Shown here in pieces: positions 7,501 through 20,617 of a stretch of 64,000 nucleotides of DNA. Made by a program: the position numbers and the translations under genes. Location of the stretch: assembly GCF_002632465.1 (NCBI RefSeq), contig NZ_NIBS01000012.1:1-64000 (forward strand). The letters run 5' to 3'. Numbering within the stretch: the stretch's first letter is position 1; every line of letters starts with the position of its first letter. Under the pieces are notes generated by a model, which was not told the DNA's origin, made no database searches, and was given only the letters and a program-made list of their open reading frames with translations. Source of the stretch: Xenorhabdus budapestensis (GTDB lineage: Bacteria; Pseudomonadota; Gammaproteobacteria; Enterobacterales; Enterobacteriaceae).

Positions 7501-8916
7501 ATGAGTAAAATAAAAACCCGTTTTGCGCCAAGTCCTACTGGCTATCTTCACGTTGGCGGCGCACGCACTGCCCTTTATTCCTGGTTATACAGCCGCCATA
7601 ACAAAGGTGAATTTGTTCTGCGCATTGAAGACACTGATCTGGAACGTTCAACTCAGGAAGCCATTGATGCGATTATGGACGGAATGAACTGGTTAAATCT
7701 GAATTGGGATGAAGGCCCTTATTATCAGACCAAACGTTTCGACCGTTATAATCAGGTTATTGATGAAATGCTGGAACAAAATACAGCGTATCGCTGCTAT
7801 TGTTCTAAAGAGCGCTTGGAACAATTACGTGAAACTCAGATGGCAAATGGCGAAAAACCACGTTACGACGGTCGTTGCCGTGATAGTGAGTGCCAGCATA
7901 TCCATAATGAGCCACATGTTGTGCGTTTCCGCAACCCACAGGAAGGCTCGGTTATTTTTAATGACAGCATCCGTGGCCCGATTGAATTCAGTAACCAAGA
8001 GTTGGACGATTTGATCATTCGCCGTACTGATGGCTCACCAACTTATAATTTCTGTGTTGTCATTGATGACTGGGATATGGAAATCACTCACGTTATTCGT
8101 GGGGAAGACCACATCAATAACACCCCGCGTCAAATTAATATTCTGAAAGCGCTCGGTGCACCAGTACCAGAATATGCTCATGTTTCTATGATCCTCGGTG
8201 ACGATGGTAAAAAATTATCCAAACGTCATGGTGCCGTCAGCGTGATGCAATATCGTGATGATGGCTATCTGCCGGAAGCACTTTTGAACTATCTGGTTCG
8301 TTTGGGATGGTCACATGGCGATCAGGAAATTTTCAGTGTTGAAGAAATGACTGAGCTGTTCAGCCTTGACGCTATCAGCAAATCAGCCAGCGCCTTCAAC
8401 ACTGAAAAACTGCAATGGTTGAACCATCATTACATTAATACCCTGCCAGCGGAAAAAGTAGCTGTTCATTTAGCATGGCATATTGAACAACAAGGTATTG
8501 ATACACGTACTGGCCCGGAACTAGTTGACCTGATTAAACTGTTGGGTGAACGCTGCAAGACATTGAAAGAAATAGCCAACGCTTGCCATTATTTCTATGA
8601 AGAGTTTACAGAGTTCGATGCAGATGCTGCGAAAAAACATCTGCGACCGGTGGCCCGTCAGCCATTAGAAGTTGTCCGTGAAAAACTGGCTGCTATTACC
8701 GAATGGACACCAGAGAATATCCATCATGCAATTCAGTCAACGGCTGACGAATTAGAAGTCGGCATGGGTAAAGTTGGTATGCCACTACGTGTTGCAGTTA
8801 CTGGTGCTGGTCAATCTCCGAGTGTTGACGTCACTATCCACGCTATTAATCAGGCACGTTCACTCTCTCGTATTGATAAAGCTCTGGCTTATATTGCCCA
8901 GCGTGAAGCGCAATAA
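7501..8916 (+). CDS. gltX: glutamyl-tRNA synthetase
   Basis: GluRS charges tRNA-Glu with glutamate in the cytoplasm. The protein is 471 residues, the same length as E. coli GltX. Class I signatures are present: [20 protein letters not shown] holds the HIGH-type motif near residue 9, and [11 protein letters not shown] near residue 237 is the KMSKS loop. A zinc-binding region, CYCSKERL...RCRDSEC, lies at residues ~98-127, and an anticodon-binding helical region follows. ATG 7501 is preceded by TTAAGGCA. Flanking tRNA-Val/Lys and tRNA-Ala genes reproduce the enterobacterial arrangement. Confidence 0.99.
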   Translation: MSKIKTRFAPSPTGYLHVGGARTALYSWLYSRHNKGEFVLRIEDTDLERSTQEAIDAIMDGMNWLNLNWDEGPYYQTKRFDRYNQVIDEMLEQNTAYRCYCSKERLEQLRETQMANGEKPRYDGRCRDSECQHIHNEPHVVRFRNPQEGSVIFNDSIRGPIEFSNQELDDLIIRRTDGSPTYNFCVVIDDWDMEITHVIRGEDHINNTPRQINILKALGAPVPEYAHVSMILGDDGKKLSKRHGAVSVMQYRDDGYLPEALLNYLVRLGWSHGDQEIFSVEEMTELFSLDAISKSASAFNTEKLQWLNHHYINTLPAEKVAVHLAWHIEQQGIDTRTGPELVDLIKLLGERCKTLKEIANACHYFYEEFTEFDADAAKKHLRPVARQPLEVVREKLAAITEWTPENIHHAIQSTADELEVGMGKVGMPLRVAVTGAGQSPSVDVTIHAINQARSLSRIDKALAYIAQREAQ

Positions 8917-8947
8917 TCAGCATTAAAAAATCGGCCAAAATAAGTTA

Positions 8948-8985
8948 TAAAGGCACACAATTTATTGTAGTGCCTTTATTTTTTA
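8948..8985 (+). terminator. gltX terminator
   Basis: TAAAGGCAC (8948-8956) and GTGCCTTTA (8970-8978) form a 9-bp stem followed by a T-rich run, 31 bp after the gltX stop. Confidence 0.8.
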
Positions 8986-9102
8986 TTCTCCCAACCAAAC
9001 ATTGATGGCTTTTTCAGCGTTTACACCGGAAATATTAATGAATCCGTTGACAGAGTTCTTTGGGTTTCATATGATGCGCTCCGTTCCACAGGATTTTGAT
9101 TT

Positions 9103-9178
<76 letters not shown>

Positions 9179-9203
9179 AATACTTATCCTAAGCCACAAT
9201 TGT

Positions 9204-9279
<76 letters not shown>

Positions 9280-9287
9280 AAATTCTG

Positions 9288-9321
9288 AATCCCTGAAAGC
9301 GCAAGTTTTCAGGGATTTTTC
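9288..9321 (+). terminator. tRNA-Ala operon terminator
   Basis: AATCCCTGAAA and TTTCAGGGATT form an 11-bp stem with an 8-nt loop, followed by TTTTCTT, 8 bp after the second tRNA-Ala. Confidence 0.85.
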
Positions 9322-9420
9322 TTGTGGCTGAATATAATGAAACCAGCCCGTCTGTTAAAACATCAAATCATCGTAATACTTTTTATTTTTAAACTGAAAG
9401 TTCCATCCGAATAATTTGAG

Positions 9421-9800
9421 TCTACGTCAATAAAGGGGGTTGGATCTCAGATTGGTCTTAACATGCTGGTTATCTTACGTACGAATACCTTTACTAGTGC
9501 AACACAAGTAGCTGCATATCTTGGTGTTATTCCTATTGAAAAGCAGTCAGGCACATCGGTGCATGGTAGAGTGCGCTTATCTAAAACGGATCCTGCTGAA
9601 ATCCGTGCTAAGTTGTTTATGTCTGCACTAACTGCAATTCGTTTTAACCCCACATAAATGATTTATATAATAAATTGATTAATAAAGGAAAGGCGAAAAT
9701 GTTGGCTTTAGGAGCTGCGATGCGTAAATTAGTTCATTTGTGCTACGGGGTACTAAATACGCAGCAATTATATGATGAAAACTATGCTATCAAAACTTGA
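9421..9800 (+). mobile_element. IS110-family transposase C-terminal remnant
   Basis: The frame from 9421 reads IKGVGSQIGLNMLVIL, then ATQVAAYLGVIPIEKQSGTS, GRVRLSKTDPAEIRAKLF and ALTAIRFNP, which is the C-terminal transposase_20 domain of IS110/IS1111 elements. A stop at 9655 is followed in another frame by NDLYNKLINKGKAKMLALGA and AMRKLVHLCYGVLN, the family's normal end, terminating at TGA 9798-9800. So the remnant is frameshifted as well as lacking its N-terminal catalytic DEDD domain. It is inactive. Confidence 0.8.
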
Positions 9801-9834
9801 CAATCAAGACGGTAGCTTATTATGTGAATGCAAG

Positions 9835-10101
9835 TTTCTATATGCCGATTTCATTATTGGTTTGTACACTAAAGATACTCTTGTCATAGACATTGCTATT
9901 AGTATCACAATATTTTTATTCTTTTTTCAGCTTTTTGATTCTATACACTCCATATTATCAGGTATTTTACCAGGGTTTCATGAGACTAAAATAGTATTCT
10001 ACGTGCCCATTTTAGGTTACTGGTTTGTTGGAATACCTCTTGGTTTTACATTAGGACTAACGGATTTCATCACTGAAAGAATGGGTAACTCAAGATGTTA
10101 A
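9835..10101 (+). pseudogene. MATE-family efflux protein remnant (NorM-like)
   Basis: The frame reads ADFIIGLYTKDTLVIDIA, FFFQLFDSIHSILSGILPG, ETKIVFYVPILGYWFVGIPL and GFTLG. This matches the second-half MATE pattern (LFT-x-D, FQ-x-x-D, G-x-x-x-G, YW-x-x-G-(L/I)-P-x-G). Only about 90 of ~450 residues remain, with at most two or three membrane segments. It follows the IS110 remnant directly, so both are probably scraps of one rearrangement. Confidence 0.7.
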
Positions 10102-10472
10102 CTAACATTCTTACTGATGATCTGGCAGGCACAAGCAATTTATTTGTTAATCTATTGAATTTTAATATCGAATACGAATCTGATTGGTTTATAGCAATGT
10201 CTTCTGAATCAGATGGGCAAGTTTCAGCTTTTTTAAGGACAAGTAAATTTATCCCAGATTCATATCAAAAATCTTGTCAGGGGCTGATTATCACGTTTGT
10301 CGTTAAGGATGTTGAACCCTATTTTTCAAAAGCCAAAACCCTTGCTCTGGAAATTATTGAACCACCACGTGATTTGCCCTATGGTCAGCGTCGTCTTTTA
10401 ATTAAAGATAAAAGTGGTGCGCTGATCGATATTTCAGCACCAACAGCTCCACTTGACCGCAATTATGGCTAA
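10095..10472 (+). CDS. VOC (glyoxalase/bleomycin-resistance) superfamily protein
   Basis: A 125-residue protein of the vicinal-oxygen-chelate fold: MLTNILTDDLAGTSNLFVNL, YESDWFIAMSS, GLIITFVVKDVEPYFSKAK, GQRRLLIKDKSGALIDIS. The length fits a single-domain member with two beta-alpha-beta-beta-beta units. The typical metal ligands are not clear: there is no His near the N-terminus and the usual terminal Glu is replaced by Asp-Ile-Ser. It may bind a ligand without metal catalysis. The substrate is unknown. The start overlaps the MATE remnant by 7 bp and its end overlaps ypeB tail to tail by 4 bp. Confidence 0.7.
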   Translation: MLTNILTDDLAGTSNLFVNLLNFNIEYESDWFIAMSSESDGQVSAFLRTSKFIPDSYQKSCQGLIITFVVKDVEPYFSKAKTLALEIIEPPRDLPYGQRRLLIKDKSGALIDISAPTAPLDRNYG

Positions 10473-10690
10473 TCAGTTTTTTTCAATGGCTTTACCAATG
10501 AATCCAACCCTTCAATTTTAATTGCAAGGGTCATTTCCATTAGTGCACCCAGTTTCCCTTGTGGAAATTCCCCCTTACGGGCAAACCAAAGTAAATACTC
10601 TTCAGGAAGATCTATTAACATCCGTCCTTTGTATTTACCAAATGGCATGGCAGTGTTGGCGATCTCCAGCAAATTTTCTTTATTCATCAT
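10469..10690 (-). CDS. ypeB: DUF3820 family protein YpeB
   Basis: A 73-residue protein: MPFGKYKGRMLIDLPEEYLL, WFARKGEFPQGKLG, LMEMTLAIKIEGLDSLV. The MPFGKYKG start motif is the hallmark of DUF3820. E. coli ypeB (about 72 residues) sits in the same ligA-zipA neighbourhood. The function is unknown; the family is often annotated as a putative quorum-sensing-regulated virulence factor, which I would not rely on. Confidence 0.85.
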   Translation of the reverse strand: MMNKENLLEIANTAMPFGKYKGRMLIDLPEEYLLWFARKGEFPQGKLGALMEMTLAIKIEGLDSLVKPLKKTD

Positions 10691-10707
10691 GCCGACCTAT
10701 TGAGTCA

Positions 10708-10732
10708 TTTTATCTTTATATAAAAGATAAAA
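10708..10732. other. palindrome between nupC and ypeB
   Basis: TTTTATCTTT and AAAGATAAAA form a perfect 10-bp stem with loop ATATA, between the nupC stop and the ypeB start. There is no strong T-run, so it is either a weak terminator or an mRNA-end hairpin for nupC. Confidence 0.4.
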
Positions 10733-10750
10733 TTCAAATTGCTAAGAAAA

Positions 10751-11941
10751 TTAAATGCTCATTACCAGTCCGGTAATTGCAGCCGACAGGAAACTCACCA
10801 ATGTTGAGCCAAACAGTAGTTTCAGGCCAAAACGCGCAACAGTATTCCCCTGTTTTTCATTCAAGCCTTTAATAGCACCGGCAACAATACCAATGGATGA
10901 AAAGTTGGCAAAGGAAACCAAGAATACAGACAGGATACCTTTTGAACGATCACTCAATTGTCCTGCAATTTCCTGTAAACTCTGCATTGCAACAAATTCA
11001 TTAGAAACCAGTTTAGTTGCCATGATACTACCTACTTTCAGTGCTTCATCACTGGGAATGCCAATGATCCAGGCAAATGGATAGAAAACATACCCCAGAC
11101 ATTCCTGGAAAGAAATACCAAATGCCATATCAAAAACGGCGTTGATACCCGCAATCAAGGCAATAAAGCCGATCAGCATGGCCGCTACAATCAAAGCGAC
11201 TTTGAAACCAGCCAGAATGTACTCGCCCAGCATTTCAAAGAAACTTTGCCCTTCATGCAGATTGCTCATATGGATATCCCCTTCACTTTCAACAGAGTAA
11301 GGGTTGATAAGGGACAGAACGATAAAGGTACTGAACATGTTAAGTATCAGGGCCGCTACCACATATTTTGCATCCAGCATTGTCATGTAAGCACCTACGA
11401 TAGACATAGATACCGTAGACATCGCTGTTGCCGCCATTGTGTACATCCGACGCTCAGACATTTTGTTCAATACATCTTTATAAGCGATAAAATTCTCTGA
11501 TTGTCCCAGAATCAATGAACTGACCGCATTGAACGACTCTAGTTTTCCCATGCCATTAACTTTGGACAACATAGTACCAATTGCACGAATGATAATTGGC
11601 AGAATTTTTATATGTTGCAGGATACCGATCAAAGCAGAGATAAAGATGATAGGACAAAGTACATTCAGGAAGAAAAATGCCAGATTTGCTTCAATCATAC
11701 CACCGAAAACAAAGCTAGTACCTTTCACGGCATAAGACAGTAAGTGGACAAACAAGCTGTCAAACCCTTTGACGATCCCTAATCCAGCATTGGAATTAAG
11801 GAAAAACCACGCCAGAACAAGTTCAATAACAAGTAACTGAATAATATACCGAATCCGAATATCTTTCCGGTTATTACTCGCAAAAACCGCCAAGCCGCCA
11901 ATGACCGCTAGAGCGAGAACAAAGTGAAAAATATGAGGCAT
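10751..11941 (-). CDS. nupC: concentrative nucleoside transporter NupC
   Basis: NupC is an inner-membrane proton/nucleoside symporter. Starting at ATG 11941 ([20 protein letters not shown]) the protein is 396 residues and aligns with the E. coli start (400 residues). A longer frame to 12022 adds 27 unrelated residues and is not preferred. CNT features seen: early helices with [19 protein letters not shown], the gate region [29 protein letters not shown] near the middle (family nucleoside/proton-site motif), and [23 protein letters not shown] near the end. Membrane segments fill most of the rest. It is transcribed leftward, apart from ligA. Confidence 0.93.
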   Translation of the reverse strand: MPHIFHFVLALAVIGGLAVFASNNRKDIRIRYIIQLLVIELVLAWFFLNSNAGLGIVKGFDSLFVHLLSYAVKGTSFVFGGMIEANLAFFFLNVLCPIIFISALIGILQHIKILPIIIRAIGTMLSKVNGMGKLESFNAVSSLILGQSENFIAYKDVLNKMSERRMYTMAATAMSTVSMSIVGAYMTMLDAKYVVAALILNMFSTFIVLSLINPYSVESEGDIHMSNLHEGQSFFEMLGEYILAGFKVALIVAAMLIGFIALIAGINAVFDMAFGISFQECLGYVFYPFAWIIGIPSDEALKVGSIMATKLVSNEFVAMQSLQEIAGQLSDRSKGILSVFLVSFANFSSIGIVAGAIKGLNEKQGNTVARFGLKLLFGSTLVSFLSAAITGLVMSI

Positions 11942-12193
11942 AAAAGAACTCCAAACATGACGAGGTGCAAATTTATAATAGCATTTTTGCAACATACGAT
12001 AATAAATATTGATAACTATCACATAAATTTACTATAGAGTGGCAACAAATTCCTATTTAGCAAACCTGATCACACTTTAAGCCGGAACGTGGCGACTAAT
12101 GTATGCAAAAATATCTTATTTAAAGGCACTATTAAGGTTTATTATCAAGCATCCTAATAGCACCTCTTTCCTGAAAGTTTTCTTTTCTATTTA

Positions 12194-14218
<2,025 letters not shown>

Positions 14219-14230
14219 TCACCAGAGATG

Positions 14231-14254
14231 AAAAACCCCCGACTAGGCGGGGGC
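14231..14254 (-). terminator. zipA-ligA intergenic terminator
   Basis: On the minus strand GCCCCCG and CGGGGG pair around CCTAGT, followed by TTTTT. It lies 20 bp past the zipA stop and 20 bp before ligA, so it probably tunes ligA expression relative to zipA. Confidence 0.75.
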
Positions 14255-14273
14255 TTAATACTAAAAAGAGGAT

Positions 14274-15194
14274 TTATTCTTGGGCGCTGAGTGTATCACG
14301 AATACGTGCCTTATAAGATTCGATCATTTGCGGTGTAAGCATTTTACGCTCGGCATCTAACACCACACCACCCACATCAGAAGCAATACGCTGCGCTGCC
14401 TGTAACATCAGTTTGAAATTCTGATTAGAATCACCATATGAAGGTACGAGCATAAACATTGAGATCCCCGGAGTGCTGAAATCTACCATATGTTCTGGAT
14501 CAAATGACCCCGGCTTAACCATATTAGCCAAACTGAACAGTACCGCACCACTACCCGATGGATTTAAGTGACGATGGAAGATATTCATATCACCAAACCG
14601 GAAACCTGATTGCAAAATGCTCTGAAGCAGTACTTCGCCATTTAGTTCCTGACCATGATGGGCAGCTACATGTAATACCAACACGGTTTCTTTTTTAGTT
14701 TGCTCAGTCTCAGCTTTCGTTGCATTTTCCAACTTTGACTGCTCTTGAACAGCTTCCGTTTCCGCACCTTCTGCACTATTTTTCTCAACAGATTCAAACA
14801 GGCCAAGTTGTGATTCTTTCTGGCTTTCATCAATAGCTTTCACCTTTGCCACAGATGTTTCAGGTTGCTGCTTTGAAAGTAAAGGATCAACTCCATCATC
14901 AGATGTTACTTCTGATAAATCAGGTGAATCGCGCTCAATAACCGACTCTTCACGATGTTCATGACGAGACTTAACTGGCTCCTGAACACGTGATTTTGAC
15001 GAATTATCAAACAGTTCATCGCCATCATTATCCTCTAATAACTCTTCCCGACGCTCCTGTTTATGAGGTTTCACTGGGCGATCACGAAAGAGTGACGAAC
15101 GCTCTTTACGGCTGGTCCACAACCCATGTAATAGCAAAGCTATTATGGCTATCGCACCAACAACGATTAATATCAGACGCAAATCCTGCATCAT
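14274..15194 (-). CDS. zipA: cell division protein ZipA
   Basis: ZipA anchors FtsZ at the inner membrane in the early divisome. The protein is 306 residues (E. coli 328). An N-terminal membrane anchor, [20 protein letters not shown], covers residues ~5-24 with no signal cleavage. A basic stretch follows, then a variable charged linker rich in Glu, Ser and Gln (~60-170), as usual for the P/Q-type linker. The FtsZ-binding domain ([64 protein letters not shown]) fills ~175-300. It is divergent from cysZ with 220 bp between. Confidence 0.97.
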   Translation of the reverse strand: MMQDLRLILIVVGAIAIIALLLHGLWTSRKERSSLFRDRPVKPHKQERREELLEDNDGDELFDNSSKSRVQEPVKSRHEHREESVIERDSPDLSEVTSDDGVDPLLSKQQPETSVAKVKAIDESQKESQLGLFESVEKNSAEGAETEAVQEQSKLENATKAETEQTKKETVLVLHVAAHHGQELNGEVLLQSILQSGFRFGDMNIFHRHLNPSGSGAVLFSLANMVKPGSFDPEHMVDFSTPGISMFMLVPSYGDSNQNFKLMLQAAQRIASDVGGVVLDAERKMLTPQMIESYKARIRDTLSAQE

Positions 15195-15414
15195 TGCTGT
15201 CTCTGTTGTTTAAATTAATTGCCACCACGGCGGAATATTCTTTAGATAAGAGTATTTGTCAAATAGCACAAGTGCAAGCCTCTACAGACTTTTCTTATCA
15301 TAAAGAGAGGTATCTCCTGTTTTTCCGAGTGTTTTTCACACACAAAACTACTGGTCAGTGGAAAATCCTGCCTATATCATACCGTCTCAATCCTCTAAGA
15401 GAGAATAAGAAAAT

Positions 15415-16194
15415 ATGACGAATTCGAAAAAATTGCCAAAACATTTAGGCGGATTTCATTATATTGTACAAGGTTGGCATTTAATAACCCGCCCTGGCAT
15501 CAAGAGATTCGTTCTATTGCCTCTACTGGCTAATATCTTACTATTCGGCAGCTCTTTCTGGTGGTTATACCAAAGGCTGGATGGCTGGATACAATGGGCG
15601 CTCAATAAAGTACCAAATTGGATGCAATGGCTCAGTTATTTGTTGTGGCCACTGGCTGTTATTTCTGTGCTACTGATTTTCACCTACCTTTTCAGCACAT
15701 TAGCGAATTTTATTGCTTCTCCGTTTAACGGATTATTAGCAGAAAAATTAGAATCTCAGTTGACGGGTATCCCTGCGCCGGACACAGGTGTTCTTGACCT
15801 AATAAAAGATACGCCCCGCATTCTGAAACGCGAAATAGTCAAAATTCTCTACTATATTCCGCGCGCTATCGCCCTCTTATTGTTGTACTTTATTCCGGGT
15901 ATCGGGCAGACTGTGGCTCCGGTTATCTGGTTTATTTTCAGTGCATGGATGCTGGCTATCCAATACTGTGATTACCCGTTTGATAACCACAAAATCAGCT
16001 TTGCCAATATGCGTAATACCCTACGACAAGACAAAATTGACAATCTCCAGTTTGGGGCCGCAGTCAGTATATTAACCATGATCCCAATCATTAATCTGTT
16101 TATTATTCCTGTTGCCGTCTGTGGCGCTACCGCTATGTGGGTTGACCATTATCGCACTCAGCATGTTCTGAACAACCATTCTCCTCATCAATAA
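15415..16194 (+). CDS. cysZ: sulfate transporter CysZ
   Basis: CysZ is a high-affinity proton-driven sulfate channel/transporter that feeds cysteine synthesis. The protein is 259 residues (E. coli 253). The family start [20 protein letters not shown] is clear. Membrane stretches include [58 protein letters not shown] and [20 protein letters not shown]. The conserved [15 protein letters not shown] segment follows the second hydrophobic stretch. It lies upstream of cysK, as in E. coli, 181 bp away. Confidence 0.97.
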   Translation: MTNSKKLPKHLGGFHYIVQGWHLITRPGIKRFVLLPLLANILLFGSSFWWLYQRLDGWIQWALNKVPNWMQWLSYLLWPLAVISVLLIFTYLFSTLANFIASPFNGLLAEKLESQLTGIPAPDTGVLDLIKDTPRILKREIVKILYYIPRAIALLLLYFIPGIGQTVAPVIWFIFSAWMLAIQYCDYPFDNHKISFANMRNTLRQDKIDNLQFGAAVSILTMIPIINLFIIPVAVCGATAMWVDHYRTQHVLNNHSPHQ

Positions 16195-16375
16195 TTACTA
16201 ATATAAAAATGAACAGGAATAACGAAATAGAATAAAAATACAGGAGAGTAATACAATAAATTACTAAATATTCTTTTATATAATAAGAATAGATTTAAAC
16301 TTTATTTCCATTAATAAGATGTTCGCGTATGGTTAATTAATCAGAATTTAAGAGTATCTTAGGGGCAATCGGACA

Positions 16376-17329
16376 ATGAGCAAAATTTATGAAGATAATT
16401 CGTTAACCATCGGTCACACTCCACTTGTACGCTTAAAAAATTTCGGGAATGGTCGCATTCTGGCAAAAATAGAGTCTCGTAATCCAAGTTTCAGTGTGAA
16501 ATGCCGTATTGGCGCCAACATGATTTGGGATGCAGAGAAACGTGGCATTCTGACAAAAGGCAAAGAGCTTATCGAGCCAACCAGTGGTAATACAGGTATT
16601 GCACTTGCTTATGTCTCAGCAGCCCGCGGCTATAAACTGACATTAACAATGCCGGAAACCATGAGTTTAGAACGTCGTAAGCTGTTAAGAGCACTGGGCG
16701 CTAACTTAGTGTTGACCGAAGGTGCTAAAGGCATGAAAGGGGCTATCGATAAAGCGAATGAGATCCATGACAACGCGCCGGAGCGTTATGTCCTGCTACA
16801 ACAGTTCAGTAATCCAGCAAACCCTAAAATTCACGAAAAAACCACCGGACCAGAAATTTGGGAAGATACCGATGGTGATGTCGATGTTTTTGTCGCTGGC
16901 GTAGGTACAGGAGGCACGATTACTGGCGTTGCCCGTTATCTGAAAAATACGCAGGGCAAACAGGTAACTATTGTTGCCGTAGAGCCGGAAGATTCGCCTG
17001 TGATCAGCCAAAAACTTGCTGGCGAAGAACTTAAACCAGGCCCACACAAAATTCAGGGGATTGGTGCAGGTTTTATCCCTGATAACCTGGATTTAACATT
17101 AGTTGACCGTGTGTTTAAAATCAGTAATGAAGAAGCGATTAAAATTGCTCGTGAACTCACTGAAAAAGAAGGAATTCTTTCCGGTATATCTTCAGGTGCT
17201 GCCGTTGCCGCTGCTATCAAATTATCTCAGGAAGACGAATACAAAGATAAAAATATTGTTGTCATCCTACCTTCTTCTGCTGAACGTTACCTGAGCACAG
17301 CACTGTTTGCTGATTTGGTCACTGACTAA
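16376..17329 (+). CDS. cysK: cysteine synthase A (O-acetylserine sulfhydrylase A)
   Basis: A PLP enzyme converting O-acetylserine and sulfide to cysteine. The protein is 317 residues (E. coli 323). The PLP lysine is in [13 protein letters not shown] near residue 42. The substrate loop is [12 protein letters not shown], the phosphate loop is [15 protein letters not shown], and the C-terminal [12 protein letters not shown] contains the serine contacting PLP N1. It ends DLVTD without the E. coli-type C-terminal extension. A SD-like AGGGGCA lies upstream of ATG 16376. CysB control is expected from family knowledge, but I could not pick out a site. Confidence 0.97.
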   Translation: MSKIYEDNSLTIGHTPLVRLKNFGNGRILAKIESRNPSFSVKCRIGANMIWDAEKRGILTKGKELIEPTSGNTGIALAYVSAARGYKLTLTMPETMSLERRKLLRALGANLVLTEGAKGMKGAIDKANEIHDNAPERYVLLQQFSNPANPKIHEKTTGPEIWEDTDGDVDVFVAGVGTGGTITGVARYLKNTQGKQVTIVAVEPEDSPVISQKLAGEELKPGPHKIQGIGAGFIPDNLDLTLVDRVFKISNEEAIKIARELTEKEGILSGISSGAAVAAAIKLSQEDEYKDKNIVVILPSSAERYLSTALFADLVTD

Positions 17330-17362
17330 TTTATCACCTCATTATTTTTCAATTTTATTGAT

Positions 17363-17389
17363 AAAAAAGCACCGTGAGGGTGCTTTTTT
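17363..17389 (+). terminator. cysK terminator
   Basis: AAAAAAGCACC, loop GTGA, then GGTGCTTTTTT: an 11-bp stem ending in a T-run, 34 bp after the cysK stop. Confidence 0.93.
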
Positions 17390-17797
17390 GTGCATCAGAT
17401 CAAAGTTTAAAACTTTCCTAGATGATTTATTCAAGTAGCTTTAGTATTTAACCAGTAATTATTTTGATGCACGAAATTAATCGCAGACAACCACAAAGAA
17501 CTCTGTTTGGTTTTAGCTCGTTATTCGGTTGGTGTGTGTTAACATTCAATCAACAATTGAATGGCATCAAGTGTGTTAATTTTTTGATAATGATTTAATA
17601 CACTTTATACCCAATAAATTTCGAGTTGTATCAAGGTTGCAAATGAATGCCGCCAAAGAAACAACTTGAAAGAAAAAAGGTACATATCATTATCAGTTTA
17701 ACGGTTGTACAAGTCAGAAATAATCCGGCTAAAGTCTAAACTAGCTTTAGCATTCTCTTGGCTTATCAACGAAAATTTAAGTTATTGAGGAAATACT
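17390..17797. other. cysK-ptsH intergenic region
   Basis: A gene-free, AT-rich stretch. It must contain the ptsHI-crr promoter(s), but no -35/-10 pair or CRP site was convincing. The only definite structure is the repeat at 17606-17684. AGGAAATACT lies just before the ptsH ATG as a ribosome-binding site. Confidence 0.6.
17606..17684. repeat. palindromic intergenic repeat (copy 3)
   Basis: TATACCC at the left, inverted arms TTTCGAGTTG and CAACTTGAAAG, internal CGCCAAAGAA, and GGTACA at the right. The right arm matches the element at 631-774 closely. It sits within the ptsH upstream region, where it could affect transcription. Confidence 0.55.
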
Positions 17798-18055
17798 ATG
17801 TTCCAGCAAGAAGTTACTATTACTGCACCAAATGGCCTTCACACCCGCCCTGCTGCACAGTTCGTCAAAGAAGCAAAGGGTTTTTCTTCTGATATCACTC
17901 TTACTTCCGGCGGTAAATCAGCCAGTGCGAAAAGTCTGTTTAAGTTGCAAACGCTGGGACTGACTCAAGGAACTGTTGTAACAATCTCTGCTGAAGGTGA
18001 AGATGAGCAACAAGCTGTTGAACATTTAGTTAAACTGATGGGTGAATTGGAATAA
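17798..18055 (+). CDS. ptsH: phosphocarrier protein HPr
   Basis: HPr carries phosphate from enzyme I to the sugar-specific EIIA proteins. The protein is 85 residues, identical in length to E. coli HPr. The phosphorylated histidine is His15 in [11 protein letters not shown], and the regulatory-serine region is [19 protein letters not shown]. First gene of the ptsH-ptsI-crr operon. Confidence 0.98.
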   Translation: MFQQEVTITAPNGLHTRPAAQFVKEAKGFSSDITLTSGGKSASAKSLFKLQTLGLTQGTVVTISAEGEDEQQAVEHLVKLMGELE

Positions 18056-18097
18056 TCATCCGTTTGTAAAACCAGTCTATTTCATATCATCCAATTC

Positions 18098-18126
18098 TAT
18101 CCCCAGAAAAACAAAATCTGGGGATA
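18098..18126 (+). other. ptsH-ptsI intercistronic hairpin
   Basis: TATCCCCAGA and TCTGGGGATA form a perfect 10-bp stem with a 9-nt A-rich loop between ptsH and ptsI. Only TTTA follows, so it is more likely a partial terminator or mRNA-stability element, which would fit HPr being made in excess over enzyme I. Confidence 0.6.
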
Positions 18127-18188
18127 TTTAGAGCCTGCCCTCTGAAGGCGCAATGAAATATAATCACCCGCAGTTAAGGTCATATAAT

Positions 18189-19916
18189 ATGATTTCAGGC
18201 ATCTTAGTATCACCAGGTATTGCTTTCGGTAAAGCATTATTACTGAAAGAAGATCCCATTATTATCAATCACAAAAAAATCATTCCTGAACAAGTCGAAC
18301 AAGAGATCTCACGCTTTAAACAAGGGCGCGACAAAGCCTCTGCTCAATTAGAAGTCATTAGAAATACAGCAGAAAAAAATTTGGGGGCAGAAAAAGCCGA
18401 AATCTTCGAAGGCCACATCATGTTGCTGGAAGATGAGGAACTGGAGCAGGAAATCATTACCCTGATAAAGAAAAATCTGACTACAGCAGATGCCGCTATT
18501 TATTCAGTGATCGAAGATCAGGCCAAGGCACTGGAAGAACTGGATGATGAATATTTGAAAGAGCGTGCTGCCGATGTTCGTGATATTGGTAAACGCCTGC
18601 TGAAAAATATTCTGGGTATGCCGATTATTGACTTAGGCTCTATCACAAAAGAAGTTATTCTGGTTGCCAATGATTTAACACCTTCAGAAACCGCACAACT
18701 TAATCTGGATAAAGTACTGGGTTTCATTACTGACTTAGGTGGCCGCACCTCTCATACCTCAATCATGGCACGTTCGTTGGAATTACCCGCAATTGTAGGA
18801 ACAACTAACGCCACAACCCAAATAAAAAATGGCAGTTACCTTATCTTAGATGCTGTCAATAATCACATCTACGTAGACCCATCTGACACTGAAATTGAAC
18901 AACTAAAAAAAACCAAAAGTGAATATTTGTCAGAAAAAGCAGAGCTGGCAAAACTGAAAGATCTGCCTGCTATCACGTTGGATGGTCATCAAGTGGAAGT
19001 TTGCGCCAATATCGGTACAGTCCGCGATATTGCGGGTGCAGAGCGTAACGGTGCAGAAGGCGTAGGTTTATACCGCACTGAATTCTTGTTTATGGATCGT
19101 GATTCTCTGCCGACTGAAGAAGAGCAGTTTGAAGCCTATAAAGCAGTCGCAGAAACTGTTGTTAATCAATCGGTTATTATCCGTACTATGGATATCGGTG
19201 GTGATAAAGATCTGCCTTACATGAACCTGCCCAAAGAAGAGAACCCATTCCTTGGCTGGCGTGCAATCCGAATTTGCCTTGATCGTAAAGAAATCTTACA
19301 TTCTCAATTACGTGCTATTCTGCGAGCTTCCGCATTTGGTAAACTCCGCATCATGTTCCCTATGATTATTTCAGTTGAGGAAATCCGGGAGCTGAAAGCA
19401 GAACTGATGTTGCTCAAAGATCAATTACGCAATGAAAATAAGGCGTTTGATGAATCAATTGAAGTCGGCATCATGGTAGAAACGCCTGCTGCTGCAACCA
19501 TTGCTAAACATCTTGCAAAAGAAGTTGACTTTTTTAGTATTGGGACAAACGATCTAACTCAGTATACTCTTGCGGTAGACCGTGGTAATGAGCTGATCTC
19601 TCATCTTTATAACCCAATGTCACCAGCAGTGTTGAGTCTTATCAAACAAGTTATTGACGCCTCACACGCAGAAGGTAAATGGACGGGCATGTGTGGAGAG
19701 CTGGCTGGAGATGAACGCGCTACACTATTGCTCTTAGGCATGGGATTGGATGAATTCAGTATGAGTGCAATATCAATTCCAAGTATTAAGAAAATCATCC
19801 GTAATGCAAATTACGATGATGCAAAAGCACTGGCAGAGCAAGCATTGACTCAGCCGACCGCACAGGAATTGATGGAGTTGGTTGACACTTTCATCAGAGA
19901 AAAAACTCTCTGCTAA
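18189..19916 (+). CDS. ptsI: PTS enzyme I
   Basis: Enzyme I transfers phosphate from PEP to HPr. From ATG 18189 ([19 protein letters not shown]) the protein is 575 residues, exactly the E. coli length. An upstream in-frame ATG at 18153 adds 12 residues not found in the family. The phospho-histidine is in [13 protein letters not shown] near residue 189. The PEP-binding barrel has [41 protein letters not shown] and the catalytic Cys in [13 protein letters not shown] near residue 502. Spaced 133 bp from ptsH and 65 bp from crr. Confidence 0.98.
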   Translation: MISGILVSPGIAFGKALLLKEDPIIINHKKIIPEQVEQEISRFKQGRDKASAQLEVIRNTAEKNLGAEKAEIFEGHIMLLEDEELEQEIITLIKKNLTTADAAIYSVIEDQAKALEELDDEYLKERAADVRDIGKRLLKNILGMPIIDLGSITKEVILVANDLTPSETAQLNLDKVLGFITDLGGRTSHTSIMARSLELPAIVGTTNATTQIKNGSYLILDAVNNHIYVDPSDTEIEQLKKTKSEYLSEKAELAKLKDLPAITLDGHQVEVCANIGTVRDIAGAERNGAEGVGLYRTEFLFMDRDSLPTEEEQFEAYKAVAETVVNQSVIIRTMDIGGDKDLPYMNLPKEENPFLGWRAIRICLDRKEILHSQLRAILRASAFGKLRIMFPMIISVEEIRELKAELMLLKDQLRNENKAFDESIEVGIMVETPAAATIAKHLAKEVDFFSIGTNDLTQYTLAVDRGNELISHLYNPMSPAVLSLIKQVIDASHAEGKWTGMCGELAGDERATLLLLGMGLDEFSMSAISIPSIKKIIRNANYDDAKALAEQALTQPTAQELMELVDTFIREKTLC

Positions 19917-19981
19917 ATACGTTAACCAAAATAGCACGTTAGCCAGAATACGGTTCCATTAAAACAATTAGGAGAAGATTT

Positions 19982-20491
19982 ATGGGTCTGCTTGATAAAC
20001 TGAAATCTTTGGTTTCAGATGATAAGAAAAACAGCGGCAGTATTGAAATTATCGCCCCGTTATCAGGTGAGATAGTTAATATCGAAGATGTTCCAGATGT
20101 TGTTTTTGCTGAAAAAATTGTAGGTGATGGTATCGCCATTAAACCTACAGGCAATAAGATTGTCTCTCCTGTTGATGGAACCATTGGTAAAATCTTCGAA
20201 ACTAATCACGCTTTTTCTATCGAATCCGATAGTGGGATAGAACTGTTCGTTCATTTCGGTATTGATACCGTTGAACTGAAAGGCGAAGGCTTTAAACGTA
20301 TTGCCGAAGAAGGTCAGCGTGTGCAAAAAGGCGATCTGGTTTTAGAATTTGATTTGGCATTTCTGGAGGAAAGAGCTAAATCAACCTTAACTCCTGTTGT
20401 TATTTCTAACATGGATGAAATCAAAGAGTTATCTAAACTGAATGGTGCTGTGACCGTCGGTGAATCTGTCATCATGCGCATCAAAAAGTAA
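19982..20491 (+). CDS. crr: PTS glucose-specific enzyme IIA
   Basis: EIIA-Glc accepts phosphate from HPr, passes it to glucose EIIBC and regulates adenylate cyclase and sugar permeases. The protein is 169 residues, identical in length to E. coli Crr. The two active-site histidines are visible in TNHAFSIES and [13 protein letters not shown]. The N-terminal [10 protein letters not shown] membrane-association helix is conserved. ATTAGGAGAAG precedes the ATG. Last gene of the operon and the left border of the biosynthetic insertion. Confidence 0.98.
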   Translation: MGLLDKLKSLVSDDKKNSGSIEIIAPLSGEIVNIEDVPDVVFAEKIVGDGIAIKPTGNKIVSPVDGTIGKIFETNHAFSIESDSGIELFVHFGIDTVELKGEGFKRIAEEGQRVQKGDLVLEFDLAFLEERAKSTLTPVVISNMDEIKELSKLNGAVTVGESVIMRIKK

Positions 20492-20519
20492 CAACGCCAT
20501 TGATGAGTTGTATGTGAAT

Positions 20520-20578
20520 CGCCTCTGTTTTATCGGGTTAAGCAATAACGATATCTGATAAAACAGGGCGGTTTTTTA
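20520..20578 (+). terminator. crr operon terminator
   Basis: CGCCTCTGTTTTATC and GATAAAACAGGGCG pair around a ~25-nt loop and are followed by GTTTTTTAT. It isolates the pts operon from the convergent NRPS/PKS cluster. Confidence 0.85.
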
Positions 20579-20617
20579 TGGGTAAACAAAAAGCTTTTTT
20601 ATAGATAAACAAAAAAC

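Noticed and set aside
9835-10101. MATE exporter serving the biosynthetic cluster
   Set aside because: It is only a ~90-residue relic next to an IS110 remnant, 10 kb away and separated from the cluster by housekeeping genes.
18153-18188. Upstream ptsI start
   Set aside because: It adds 12 residues absent from the family; ATG 18189 gives the exact 575-residue length.
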